Source: Poa pratensis (lineage: Eukaryota; Streptophyta; Magnoliopsida; Poales; Poaceae). From it: a stretch of 64,000 nt of DNA. Under the pieces are notes generated by a model. The model was not told the origin of the DNA and did no database searches. It worked only from the letters and a program-made list of their open reading frames with translations. Shown here in pieces: positions 22,521 through 32,937 of the stretch; within the stretch, counting starts at the first letter, position 1, and the number at the start of each line of letters is the position of its first letter. The stretch spans positions 25,698,368 through 25,762,367 of the forward strand of contig CAMZMU010000027.1 of the NCBI GenBank assembly GCA_947311845.1, in the 5' to 3' direction. The translations under genes were made by a program, and so were the position numbers.

Positions 22521-22636
22521 AATTTTCAAGAAGCGCGGGTAAATGAGAGAGACGAATATATCCGGCGAGGGAGCGGGCGTCACCTACGCGACAGCAACAT
22601 AAAGCTTCGTGAAAGAGTACTAGTTCCTCCACCATG

Positions 22637-23143
22637 CATGATATGATCCCCGTGCGCAATTAAACGTTATCTCCTGTCCTCGATCGATCGCGCCGCGTGT
22701 GTGTCACGCTTGGCCGGCCGGTCCAACTCGCGCGTGCCATGTATTAATTGTCACGTACGGGTCCCACCGTATACGTCCACATGGTTCACGGATCGAGGCC
22801 GGCGTAGGATGCGTACGTACGTCGACGACGACGACGGATGAGAAAGCTTGCAAGCTAGTTTTGCACGCGATCGTCTGGTCGCGCAAGTAACCGGTGGAAT
22901 TTGTCCCAGATACGGGCGGACTGTGGTTTGGTGTACGGGTACAGGGATCATGACTTGTATGTAAAGGTATCCATCGCTGCTGTCGCAGGTATCTCGCTCG
23001 CTAGGGGTCTGTAGTAGGATGGGAGAAAAGAAGAACGGTTCGCCATCTTTGGTACTGTAGGTTGTTGATAAGCGGCCGGTGCACCATGTGGAGTGCGAGA
23101 TACGGAACCCGGACAGCGGACAAAACTTGGCCTGATCTGACAG
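22637..23143 (+). repeat. Extra copy of 1,070-1,577
   Basis: From the CGCGCCGCGTGTGTGTCACG block to CTGATCTGACAGGA this is almost letter-for-letter the same as 1,120-1,577. It shares the variants TGTCGCAGG and TAGGATGGGAG with unit A, not the TGTCGCTGG and TAGGATCGATGG forms of unit B (27,200-27,240). The match ends abruptly at 23,143. Confidence 0.85.
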
Positions 23144-24320
23144 GAGAAAAGAAGACGCCGCCGTGGTTGCTAGCAGCACCGCCTGGTCCTTCGCAGCTCC
23201 GGCAGCAGCTTCTGGTAGCATCAGCATCTGCCGCTGGGAGCACCACCGGCTGCCGGTGGTAGCAACGCTGCCTTCTGCTGGTAGCATCCAGCTTCACCGG
23301 TGGTAGCACCCCCATGGCTCCATGCCCCTATGGCAGCACCACCGGCTGCCGGTGGTAGCAACGCTGCCTTCTGCTGGTAGCATCCAGCTTCACCGGTGGT
23401 AGCACCCCCATGGCTCCATGCCCCTATGGCAGCACCATCGACCTTTGGTAGCATCGCCGTCGACCGGAGTAGCAACGTCGCGGGCCTTTGGTAGCACCGC
23501 CGCCGGCCTCTCGTAGCAACGCCGATGACCTTCGGTAGCACCGCCGCCGGTCGGACGTAGCATCGCCGCGGGCCTTTGGTAGCACCGTCGTCGGCCTTAG
23601 GCAGCACAACACCTCACCTTGCTCCTTGCCACACCGGCGACTACCATTGGTAGCACCGGCGAACACCAACTTGTAGCACCCGCCTGACGCCATGGCAGCA
23701 CCACCACACATCGTCAGTAGCAGCGCCGACTGCTTCTTGCAGCACCTGCGACCACCAGTGGTTGCACTGGCACCCGCCATATGCATCTCCGCCGCGCACA
23801 GCTCGCCTGAGCCTCGTAGCTCCGACGCGCACCGCTCCCAGCATCGGGGCCTGGACCCGCAGCTCCACCACCCCTCGCAGCATCACGCTTGGCCGTCGCA
23901 GCAAGATGGCGTCGACGCCGCTATGAATAACTGGAAGCACGGAGGCGCGCAAGGAGCCTTGAGATGGAAAAGCAGCCGGCCGCGTCCTGCGATTGAAGGA
24001 ACGGTGGTGGCGCGTGAGAGCAGAGGCGGCGCGTGGGCGGGAGAGAACAGAGGTGGCGCGAGGTGGGAGGGGATTGGCAGCGTCGCGTGTCTAGGTCGGA
24101 GAGGAACGACGGCACGACGGCGGCACTGGTGAGCTTGTCTCGACGGTGAGAGAGAGGAGAGGAACCAGAGAAGAGAGACGAGTGGACGAACGCGAGAACT
24201 CCAGGGAGAAGATAAGGTTGAGTGGGCCCCACATCATGTGCCTCGTTTGGTTTCTATTCAGACGCGTGGTTGCGCGCGTGTTGACCCGGAGGATCGATCC
24301 TCCGGGGGTTTGCAAGCGTT
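23144..24320. repeat. GGTAGCACC minisatellite-like region
   Basis: About 750 bp is made of variants of GGTAGCACCGCCGCCGGCC, at spacings near 30 bp. Within it, 23,250-23,441 is two exact copies of a 96-bp unit. The open minus-strand frames here (Cys/Tyr/Gly-rich) follow from the repeat period being divisible by three and are not taken as genes. The remainder to 24,320 is GC-rich without assignable content. Confidence 0.7.
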
Positions 24321-24321
24321 T

Positions 24322-25528
24322 TCCTTGGTTGAAATATATGGTTGCAAGTGGGACGGGACTGGGTCGTCCGTCTCCACTAATGAATATTATCCACCTATCC
24401 CGTTGCCCCACCACCCACTATCCCAGAAAACGAAAATCCCGGTGGGCTTTAACAGGCTGTCCCACTCGTCCCATCAGAATCCCGTACGTCGCTGCTATGT
24501 ACATCGTGGAACCATCGATCGTTCGATCTGCCAAGGAATCGAGGACTGTTCCATGTGCGCGTGCCCGTACTAGTAAAAGATTGGGAGGGGAAGGAGGGAG
24601 ACGGCCTGGATTGGGAGGAGACGGCCCTGGACGGACGGACCCGGTGAGCGGCGGTTGTGGAATCTTGCGCCGCCGATAGAATCCGCCGGAACGAAGCGGT
24701 CGGCATCAGGGCGCACGAGGTCGAAGAGCTGGCCGCTGGCGTCGAGCGCCACGGCGTGGCGGAGCATGAGGTGGCGGAGCTCGTCCTCGAGAGGCACCAT
24801 GGCGAGCTGCACGGCGACAGCGACGAATCCGTCCGCGGCGGCGAGGTGGTTGTCGGCGGCGTCGAAGGCGTCGGCTTCCCCGACCGTACGGTCATATCCA
24901 CAAGCTCTCGTCACGTCCTCCGGAGCCTATGGGCACCTCCAGCGTGGAGAGGACCTCCGGCCATAGCTGTCTCTCCACGGGCGTGGATCTGCTGAGCCGA
25001 TTTCGACGAGCCCGGCTTGCCGTCGTTCCTCCTGTCGCTGCGCTCGAGACGGAACCATCCATGGCGGATTGGACGTGCTGGACGCCGCCTTTTTTCCTCC
25101 CCCGATCCACCACCATGGCGCACCATCCAGCCGTCCCCTGCCCAGGCCGGCACCGCGCCCTGCTCCGACCACCACCGCGGCCGCCCAGATCCCTGCTCCG
25201 ACCACCAACGCGGCCGCCCAGATCCCCGCTCCGACCACCCGCGCGGCGACCTTGGGGACCTCGAAGACGAGCGCCTCCGGGGTGGTGTCCTAGGGGTGGC
25301 TGCTCGGCAGATGGATTGAGGATGGGGCGGCGGCCTCCGCGTCCGGTAGCGGTGGTGCGGCTCTCACGGGATACGTGGCATCCCGATGGATTAATTGGGA
25401 TTCGTCTGTTTCATCCCGTACGGGATAAGTGGAGTCTGTTAGCGGGATAGGTGGGATTATTTCGGTGGGATGGGACACGGGATTAATGGCACACCCATCC
25501 CACTTGAAACCATAGTGAAATACCATGA
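24322..25528. mobile_element. TIR element carrying an EXO70-like fragment (complete copy)
   Basis: The left end reads TATGGTTGCAAGTGGGACGG and then continues with ATCC/CCC-rich sequence. The reverse complement of the right end reads TATGGTTTCAAGTGGGATGG, so imperfect terminal inverted repeats are visible. From 24,456 on, the copy matches 1-1,072 with no difference that I could find. Exact ends and target duplication are not resolved, so the superfamily (Mutator-like is a guess) stays open. Confidence 0.55.
24570..24914 (-). pseudogene. EXO70-like gene fragment (unit B copy)
   Basis: The same 114-codon frame as at 115-459, with the LEDELRHLM motif typical of the EXO70 family. It lies inside the TIR element and lacks the rest of the gene. 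Further minus-strand coding-like sequence continues to about 25,116, but in a different frame. Confidence 0.45.
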
Positions 25529-25847
25529 TATGATCCCCGGCCGTGCGTGCGCAATTATCTCCTCGCTCGATCGATCGCGCCGCGTGTGTGTCACGCTTGG
25601 CCGGCCGGTCCAACTCGCGCGTGCCATGTATTAATTGTCACGTACGGGTCCCACCGTATACGTCCACATGGTTCACGGATCGAGGCCGGCGTAGGATGCG
25701 TACGTACGTCGACGACGACGACGGATGAGAAAGCTTGCAAGCTAGTTTTGCACGCGATCGTCTGGTCGCGCAAGTAACCCGGTGGAATTTGTCCCAGATA
25801 CGGGCGGACTGTGGTTTGGTGTACGGGTACAGGGATCATGACTTGTA

Positions 25848-25970
25848 CTCCCTCCGTTCCAAATTATTTGACCTGTGTTTGTTAAAAAATAGATGTATCT
25901 ATACTTGTTTAGTGTCTAGATACATCCGTATTTGGACAAACCCAAATCAAGTAATTTGGAACGAAGGGAG
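25848..25970. mobile_element. Stowaway MITE, 123 bp
   Basis: It starts CTCCCTCCGTTCC and ends GGAACGAAGGGAG, bounded by TA at 25,846-25,847 and 25,971-25,972. The empty site is ACTTGTATGTAAAGG in unit A (about 1,385). Tc1/mariner-related and noncoding. Confidence 0.95.
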
Positions 25971-25987
25971 TATGTAAAGGTATCCAT

Positions 25988-27176
25988 GAAGCTTTAGATA
26001 GATTAAGTCAATTCAGAGGCACACGGTCCTCTCTCCTCCTCTCCTCTCCTCTCGCCCCCACGCGGCGGCAGAGGGGAAACCCTAGCGCCGCCGCCGCCGC
26101 CGCCCCCCACCGCTCCTCCCTCCTCCCTCCCCCGCTGCCACCAAGGGCGCGGCAAGGCAAAGCCTGGGCGCTGCCGGCGGCGGGGGGGATCGATTGTCCT
26201 CGAGGAGTTTGGGACCGGCGCGGGTTGGTCTTGTTCACCTCGGGCGTGGCGCGGCCGCCGGGTGCCACGGCGACGTCGAGCCCTGCAGCGACGGCGTGGC
26301 GGACGGCGTGGGATCTCCGCCCTCCTGTGCAGATCGGTGGCTCCAGCATCTCGGCCCTTTGGGGTGGGTGCGGGGTGGATCCAGCGGGCAAGGGCGATCT
26401 CGGGTGGCACGGCTCCCTCCGGTGGCGTGCCATGCCTAGCATCCTGCCACTACTCGCGCAAGATCTAGAGGTGTTGATGATGGCCGGTGAGAGCCGGGCT
26501 CCGATGCGGTCGGGCCGACGATGGCGGCGCCCGCGGGTGTCGCTACCTTGATGTAGGTGTCGTCGCTGTGATTCTCCCACCTCCCGCCATGATGTTTCGG
26601 GGGAAACCCTAGATCTGGTTTACCGGATCGGACGATGGCGGCACTTTCAGTGTCGTTCTCCCTAACGAGGGCATCGTTCTGAAACACATGATGCATGGAG
26701 GGTCTACTGGTGGAGCGGCGTGCCATTTTCCGCCTCGACAATGGTGACTCGGCAGCATGGTGCAGTGGGGTCTCGGCGTGGATGCGTGCGAATGGACGAG
26801 GGCAGGGCGGTGGTGCTATTTGGCGTCATGGCGACGTCGCCGGCGGGCTTTGTAAGGCCATGGCGTTGATCTTTGCCTGAAGATGGGTTCGAGGAAGACG
26901 GCGGAAGCGACTTCTGTAGCGCGCGCATGCGGTGCGCGTTGAGGGTCTGCTGGACCGGTACTCCGGTTGTAGATGATGCATGTAGGTGGGAGGTCAAGGC
27001 ATGCGGCTCTGATCATGGCCACCCCCATCATAGTTGTAGCGACTTTTTGTTGCCGAACGGCTGACTTCGGTTTGATCAATGTTGTAACTTGTAAGCTTTG
27101 TTGAATAATTGCGGATGGCTGTGTGCATCATTTTGATGCAGAGCCCGGGGATCCGCACCCCCTTATCTAAAAAAAA
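25988..27176 (+). mobile_element. Retroposon with LINE-type 3' tail, 16-bp target duplication
   Basis: ATGTAAAGGTATCCAT is found at 25,972-25,987 and 27,177-27,192, and once only in unit A (about 1,389). The insert starts in a CT-rich leader and an AACCCTAGCGCCGCC block that resembles the 5' UTR of plant L1 elements. It ends with GTGCATCATTTTGATGCAGA, a GCATC/GATGC hairpin, then a short A run, as many grass LINE tails do. No ORF1 or ORF2 protein is recognisable in about 1.19 kb. I read it as an internally deleted, nonautonomous LINE derivative. Its target touches the neighbouring Stowaway, so it inserted after or right beside it. Confidence 0.85.
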
Positions 27177-27177
27177 A

Positions 27178-29217
27178 TGTAAAGGTATCCATCGCTGCTG
27201 TCGCTGGTATCTCGCTCGCTAGGGGTCTGTAGTAGGATCGATGGGAGAAAAGAAGAACGGTTCGCCATCTTTGGTAGGTTGTTGATAAGCGGCCTATTCA
27301 GGCAAAAAATTGGCGATCAGCTGGTGTAAGACCATATACAGTTCTTGTCTTAATAATCATGGTGCCAACCTAGCTATGTCCTGCTCCGATGCATTTCTTC
27401 CGTGCATACGTGGTGCTAGCAATCAAGAGCATCACACCTATTCAGGCAAAAAATTGGCGATCAGCTGGTGTACTAGTTTGCAACTTTGCATGCAACAAGC
27501 AAGCCGGCCGGCGAAATGAGTAAGAACATAGCACACCTGGTTGGTCAAGCCACAGGGGATTGAACCGTCCTGCGTATCGCCAGGAACCAACAAAATCATC
27601 ATTTGAGCTCTGACCACCTTGCTGTGAAGCATATCCAAAGTGCTGCCAGGGCTTCAAATATCCCTAGCTAGCTTGTAGTAAAACATGATGTGGCAGATCA
27701 TAATGGAGCAAAAACGTTGACCTTACACCACCAACAGCGGAATAGTATAGCGCGCGACGACGGGGGGACGGCTTCTTCACCTAATCAATCATCGCTGGCT
27801 GCTTCAGGTGACCGTCACGCGAAACTTCCATAATAGCACGTCTCTTAGTGATCTTTGTGAGGTCGACTGAAGATCCAACTTGGAAGCAGGACTACTGGTG
27901 CATGCATGCAAATATGTCAAGAGCGGCGGCACTGTGAACTAGCATGATATTTGGTGACAATTCCATGTTCACGTTGAACTTATCTGCGAGAAGCTCCTTT
28001 CGCGCGGTGACAAATTTACAGGTGGTAGTAGACACAAATTCAAACAAGGTTCCGATGACGATGAGTCACTATGGTAAAACCGAAAATGGGCCTCAGTTTC
28101 GTCCCAGCAATACACAGAAAAATACGCATCATCTTATATAAGCATATGGAGGCAGGGCTAGTGTAGTACTTAATCTAGAGTCTAGAATACGTCTTTTTTT
28201 TTGGCTTGCGCATTTCATATCTAAAGCCCCATGTTAATTCTCATGATGGTTTCCTTACTACCGCAAGCGTCATATATTCTTCTCTTTGGCATCTTTGAAC
28301 CTACCTAGGTAGGTAAGCTAACTAACCACCAAAGCACCACAACTTTTGCAGCCGCATGTCATTTTCACGAAAAAAGAAAAAAACTTCATGATAACTTCCG
28401 GTGCAGTATTACCATCATAAGAAACTTCCAATCTTCCATTATAGTATAGTGAGCTCAATTGATAATCCCAATTCTAAGCAGAACTACTAGCACATGGTGC
28501 ACGCAAAGATGTCAAAACAGCCGGCAATGTGAACCAAGATTATTTGGTGATCATTCAGTAGTCTTATTAAAACAACCCCATGTCGACGTCGAACTTACCT
28601 GCAAGAAACTCCTTTCGCGGTTTGACAAATGGTGACAAATTACAAGCGGTAGTATAAAAAAAATGAAAGAAGGTTCCAGTGATGATTCCCTCACAGCATA
28701 AAACCAAAAATGGTCCACTTACTCTAGAGTTTAGAAAACATACGGAGGAAGGGCTATGTGTACCACTTACTTATCTAGAGTCTCTTTGAAAAGGTCAGTC
28801 CGGTTGGCCTAGCTCTGACTGTTACTCGTTCTTGGAAAATCCTAACAAACTTTCTAACGTTAGAGCAAAATCAACAGCCGGAAATAACAATTCGTAAGAT
28901 TTCAGACGTCAGAATAAGAAATCATTAACTAGTTTGTTTAAGCTAGAAGATTCAGACATGGCTTGTTCAGTTTTGCTCTCCTCATGGGAGCCGAGTGCCC
29001 GTCTCAAAAGAAACCGAAGAAGGTAAACTTGTCACACCTGATCCCGGCAGGCGGCGGCAGGGAAATAGTCAAAATGTCACGGTGCGACTGGGTTGAGCAC
29101 TTGAGTTCCCTCCCTGGTCGACTTGGAAGGGGTCTGAAGTCTTTCGCGAGTATGTCTATAGCGTCGTATCAAGGGGTTTAAAGTCTGAACTGAACGTCGT
29201 CTCAGTATCTAGGTGGG
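27178..29217. other. Noncoding spacer paralogous to 1,400-4,540
   Basis: No supported gene. About 185 bp of unit A (1,517-1,702) is missing. A 35-bp piece (TATTCAGGCAAAAAATTGGC...) stands in its place at 27,293 as well as at its normal position 27,439, which looks like template-copied filler at a deletion junction. Confidence 0.6.
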
Positions 29218-29219
29218 TA

Positions 29220-29322
29220 CTCTCTCCGTTCAAAATTAGTTGTCTCAAAGTTGGATGTATCTAGACACTTATTAGTGTGTAGGTCACTCATTTCAGAGAC
29301 AAGTAATTTCGAACGGAGGGAG
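29220..29322. mobile_element. Stowaway MITE, 103 bp
   Basis: It starts CTCTCTCCGTTC and ends GAACGGAGGGAG, with TA on both sides. Unit A (about 4,540) has the uninterrupted site. Confidence 0.93.
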
Positions 29323-29622
29323 TATGATTTTTATCTCTTCCGGAGTTCTTCGTTGGTTCGAGCCAGCCACGGTGATGCAGATTGTTCAGCTTGGGCGATT
29401 CGTTGTTAATCAAATTTACTGCTACCACACATGCATATTCTTCCCGCGCGAGTTCTGAAACACGCATGCATCACACGGAGTGTGAGAATCCAGAGTTGGT
29501 GTGTGATCAAACATTTAGATTATGTGGACCTCTCCAAGACGTTGACGAGTCTGTATTTTACAGAGTAGGTACAGCTAGTAGTACCTGATTAATTCGGTAG
29601 AGACGAGCTATCACACCTTCTG

Positions 29623-29695
29623 CATACATACATACATACATACATACATACATACATACATACATACATACATACATACATACATACATACATAC
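29623..29695 (+). repeat. (CATA)n microsatellite
   Basis: About eighteen CATA units, longer than the paralogous run at 4,841-4,887. Confidence 0.95.
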
Positions 29696-29728
29696 GGCGG
29701 CTCTACAGCTCTACCTGCAACAACCCAA

Positions 29729-30115
29729 TTATATATAAGCTGTACGTACAAGGGCCACGATGAGACCAACGAAACGATCAACCCCCGGCGACCATCCAAT
29801 GATATCTACCATCGGAACGCTTCTAAGAGAGGAAATGGTATCGACAACCCTAACAATTAATATTATCTTTGGCGGTTTATGCATGAAAACGGACACCAAA
29901 CAGGCGTGTACTGGATTATAAACCTGTATGGTTCCATTCTCAGCTAATGCCCAAACAACGTGGCAAATTTTAAGGACGGTAGGTTCGTTAACTAGTCGCA
30001 GGATGATTCCTGAAGCAGAGCAGGTTACGGTGGCACCATCAGGCAGGTTGCGCTGCAGATCGTAAACAAAGAGGCTGCGTACGGCCCCGTATATTTGGCA
30101 AGTAGACAGAGACAT
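29729..30115 (-). other. Unassigned open frame, 128 codons (paralog of 5,014-5,448)
   Basis: Same start and same frame as the unit A copy, with a few substitutions. A one-base insertion near 29,783 changes the C-terminal reading. No family is recognised, and loss of frame at the end suggests no constraint on it. Confidence 0.2.
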
Positions 30116-30394
30116 GGCGTGGTTGCGACTTTGCCGGTCGCTATAATTGATAATCTTAGTGCTTATAAATGAGATGTGGTTAGCGAATGATTCAATCTAA
30201 AATGTAGCAGTATATATAATTTTTAGCTAGCCTGCCTCTGTTCAAAGAATGAGAGGCACCGTATATAAAATGTAACAAAGTTCACACTTCACACACGGCA
30301 AATTTGTTCATGATGACGCAGGTGCATTTACCCACCGTCATCAAAGGATTGAGTTTAAAGTTTAACATTGGTATTTCTCGAAATATTTTTTAGT

Positions 30395-30530
30395 GGGAGG
30401 TGACATTTTCATTGACAGCAAGACGTTTATGGTTTTCGTCAATCTCAAAACATGATCTGCCGGCTAAATCTTTCGGAGTGCTAATAGGGTAGGGTGTACA
30501 TGTGTGCGTTCTTAGGGGTGTGTTTGAATT
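30395..30530 (+). mobile_element. 3' fragment of a tRNA-derived SINE (unit B copy)
   Basis: Paralog of 5,730-5,866, with the same truncated ends. Confidence 0.55.
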
Positions 30531-30734
30531 GGACCTTTAAGAAGAAAAGTGAAATGGGTCACCGGGTGGACCGACGAACCGGCGGACAAGGAGCAGATCG
30601 CTTGTCTTCACCCTGCCATACAAACGGATAAAAGGACACAAATTGTATTCTGACTTGGTCGTGGCGTTAGATTTGCCCTAAGGTTTTGCTAAGTTTAGGT
30701 TTTCTATGAAAAAAAATATGGATCGTAAGGCTAG

Positions 30735-31090
30735 CCATAATGGGAGTATAATAGGTGGTATCATGCATGCTACGTTGGCAAAAATCTGACGTGTCACTAC
30801 AGTTAGACTAGTCACAATGGGAGTGTCATATACTAGTATTATGCATATGATACTAGTCTATGTTACTAGTTGCACAATGGGTAGTAACATATGTGTGGTA
30901 TCATATAGTACTGCATTTATTAGATTGTAAACTCATCTTGCATTGAAATCCGTTATGTTACGGTCTACCTATGATACTATTATCACGTCTCTCATCATTA
31001 ATTATACTGATACGTCATCTTTTTGTCACATGGCATGCATGATACCACTTATGAGACCTCATTGTTGCTACTATTTTAGTTAATTGCACT
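30735..31090. mobile_element. Palindromic MITE with internal expansion
   Basis: It matches 6,066-6,310, but about 110 bp is added at 30,800-30,915. The added piece has its own CACAATGGGAGTG / CACAATGGGTAGTAACAT ends in the same family style. This is a nested or tandem copy of the same element type. Confidence 0.6.
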
Positions 31091-31580
31091 CCCTATTCCC
31101 CGATAAGCCAATACAACAACTAGTCACGGATGATTCTTGAAGCAGCACTTGTCAAGGCAAGGCACCATCTGGATCTGGTAGGTACGTAAGGCAGGTTGCA
31201 CTACCGGGCATAAACAAAGAGGCCGCATGCCATAAGCAGCTACTGTTCGGTAGGCCGTAGATTAAGACGTGGAGCGGTTACGAACGTGCTGTACTGTAGA
31301 GGCTCCATTTGTATATATACGGCAAGATAGACAGAGACATGTCACATGCACGATCGTACTAGGCGCTTGCAATTGCAACAACCTGATTCATTCAGCAAAT
31401 TAAGGGGCCGGCTAGCTCCGTGCAGCCAGACGATCATGCATGGCGTGACATCCGGTATTCTCGGAGAAAAGAAAACCCGACGAGAGATCATGATGATCTG
31501 TGTTACAGATTGCTAGCGGGCTGCCGACTCGGTCGCGCGTGTGGTTGGCACTAGCGAAGATCGCCGTCCGCGCACAGTAA

Positions 31581-32431
31581 GGATGTGTTCGTTTTTCGGA
31601 CGGGTGGAATGGAATGGAATCCATTCCATTCCATCTCATTCCATTCCGTTCCATCCTATCTTATTTCTGTGTTCGGTTGATCTGAGAAGAGGTGGAATGG
31701 AACCGAAAGTAATTAGATCTAATTTAGGGGATTAGCAATTAATTAGCCTAATTTAGAGGATTAGCAATTAATTAGCCACCGTTGACCATGGCGCCGTCCG
31801 AACGCGTGCAGCATGGAGGTGGAGATGGCCTGGCCGTCGGCGCCTTGCTCCGACCTGGCCGCCGCCGAGCCTAGCTCCGGCCGGCCGCCGCCGAGCCTGC
31901 TGCCGCCGCCACGCCTGGGCTCGCCTGGGCCCGCCGTCCTCACGGGAGAGGGGGAGGCTAGCCGCGCATGGCCGCCGCGCCTGCTGGCCACCGCCCGGCC
32001 CCGCCGACGTCGCCTGGCCTCTGCTCCGCCCACTCCCGCCGGTTGCCGCCGCCTCGGGAGCTCAGCCGCCGCGTTGGGAGGTCGCCGCAGCCTCGGGAGC
32101 TCGGTGCTAGCCGGCCGCGTTGGGAGATCGCCGATCTCCGCCGCCGGTCCCTGGCCGCCTCAGGAGGTCGCCGCCGGTCGCGGCCGGCCCGGCCACCGCT
32201 GGCGTGCTGCCCATCGAGAGAGAGGGTGGAGAGAGCTAATTTTTTTTATTAGTGCCCCGTTCCACTCGGTCCGGCCGATTTGGCCGGACGAGTTGGTTCC
32301 GCATCTTCAAGGTATAATCCATTTTGTGGAACGACTCGGTTCCATTCCACTGCAAAAACGAACACGCGAATGAGCACCAAGGATGGAACGGTTCCATTCC
32401 GTTCCGAGGAATTCCAGAACCGAACACACCC
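31581..32431. mobile_element. Tourist-like element with TAA target duplication
   Basis: GGATGTGTTCGTTTTTCGG at the left, and the matching inverted AACCGAACACACCC at the right, are flanked by TAA at 31,578-31,580 and 32,432-32,434. The interior has GGAATGGAATGG runs and a GC-rich gene-like piece (31,790-32,235) with no recognised protein. CGGTCCGGCCGATTTGGCC words lie near the right end. Tourist/Harbinger affinity is inferred from the end sequence and TAA. Confidence 0.6.
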
Positions 32432-32937
32432 TAAGAATGGAACGGAACCGTTCCGTTCCTAGAACCCATTCTTGCGTTCTTTTCTGGAATGGAGTGGAAT
32501 GGAGTGGTTACAGAAAAGGGAATATTCCCTCAATATGCCGAACCGACCGGTCCGGCCGATTCGGCCGGACAGGGTGGAATTGCACAGTGCCTCTGGGCGA
32601 TTAACTCTAATTTAATCAAGTTTAGCAATAATTAATCAAGATTAATTATAATTAATCATTAGGAATAATTAATTAATTTTAAGAATAATTAATCAAGTTT
32701 ATCAATAATTAATTAAGTTTAGCAATAATTAATCTAGATTAGGAAATAATTAATCGAGTTTGATGCCGTTCTGATTTCATTCCATTCTCATTCCATTCCA
32801 CCCATCACAGAAAAGAACACAAGAATAGAACGGTTCCGTGACAATTTTTTGTCCAAAAAGAACACAGAAATAGAACGGTTCCATGACAATGGAATGGAAT
32901 GGCCCTTCCACTTGATCCAAAAAAACGAACACACCCT
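32432..32937. mobile_element. Adjoining GGAAT-rich element, outer copy
   Basis: The same GGAACGG/CCATTCC vocabulary continues and ends in a second inverted terminus, AACGAACACACCC (32,924-32,936). This suggests that two related elements are nested or side by side. The section at 32,600-32,765 is an AT-rich tandem repeat listed separately. Confidence 0.45.
32600..32765 (+). repeat. AATAATTAATCAAGTTTA tandem array
   Basis: Seven or so imperfect copies of a 20 to 30-bp AT-rich unit (AATAATTAATCAAGTTTAGC). Related words occur at 31,710-31,780 near the other end of the composite element. Confidence 0.75.

Noticed and set aside
23221..23786. Minus-strand repeats reading as a Cys/Tyr-rich protein
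   Set aside because: The reading follows from a minisatellite with a period divisible by three; no start context, signal peptide or non-repeat part.
26003..26580. Open frames of 135 to 190 codons in the LINE-tailed retroposon
   Set aside because: They overlap in opposite strands within CG-rich DNA and lack any LINE protein motif.
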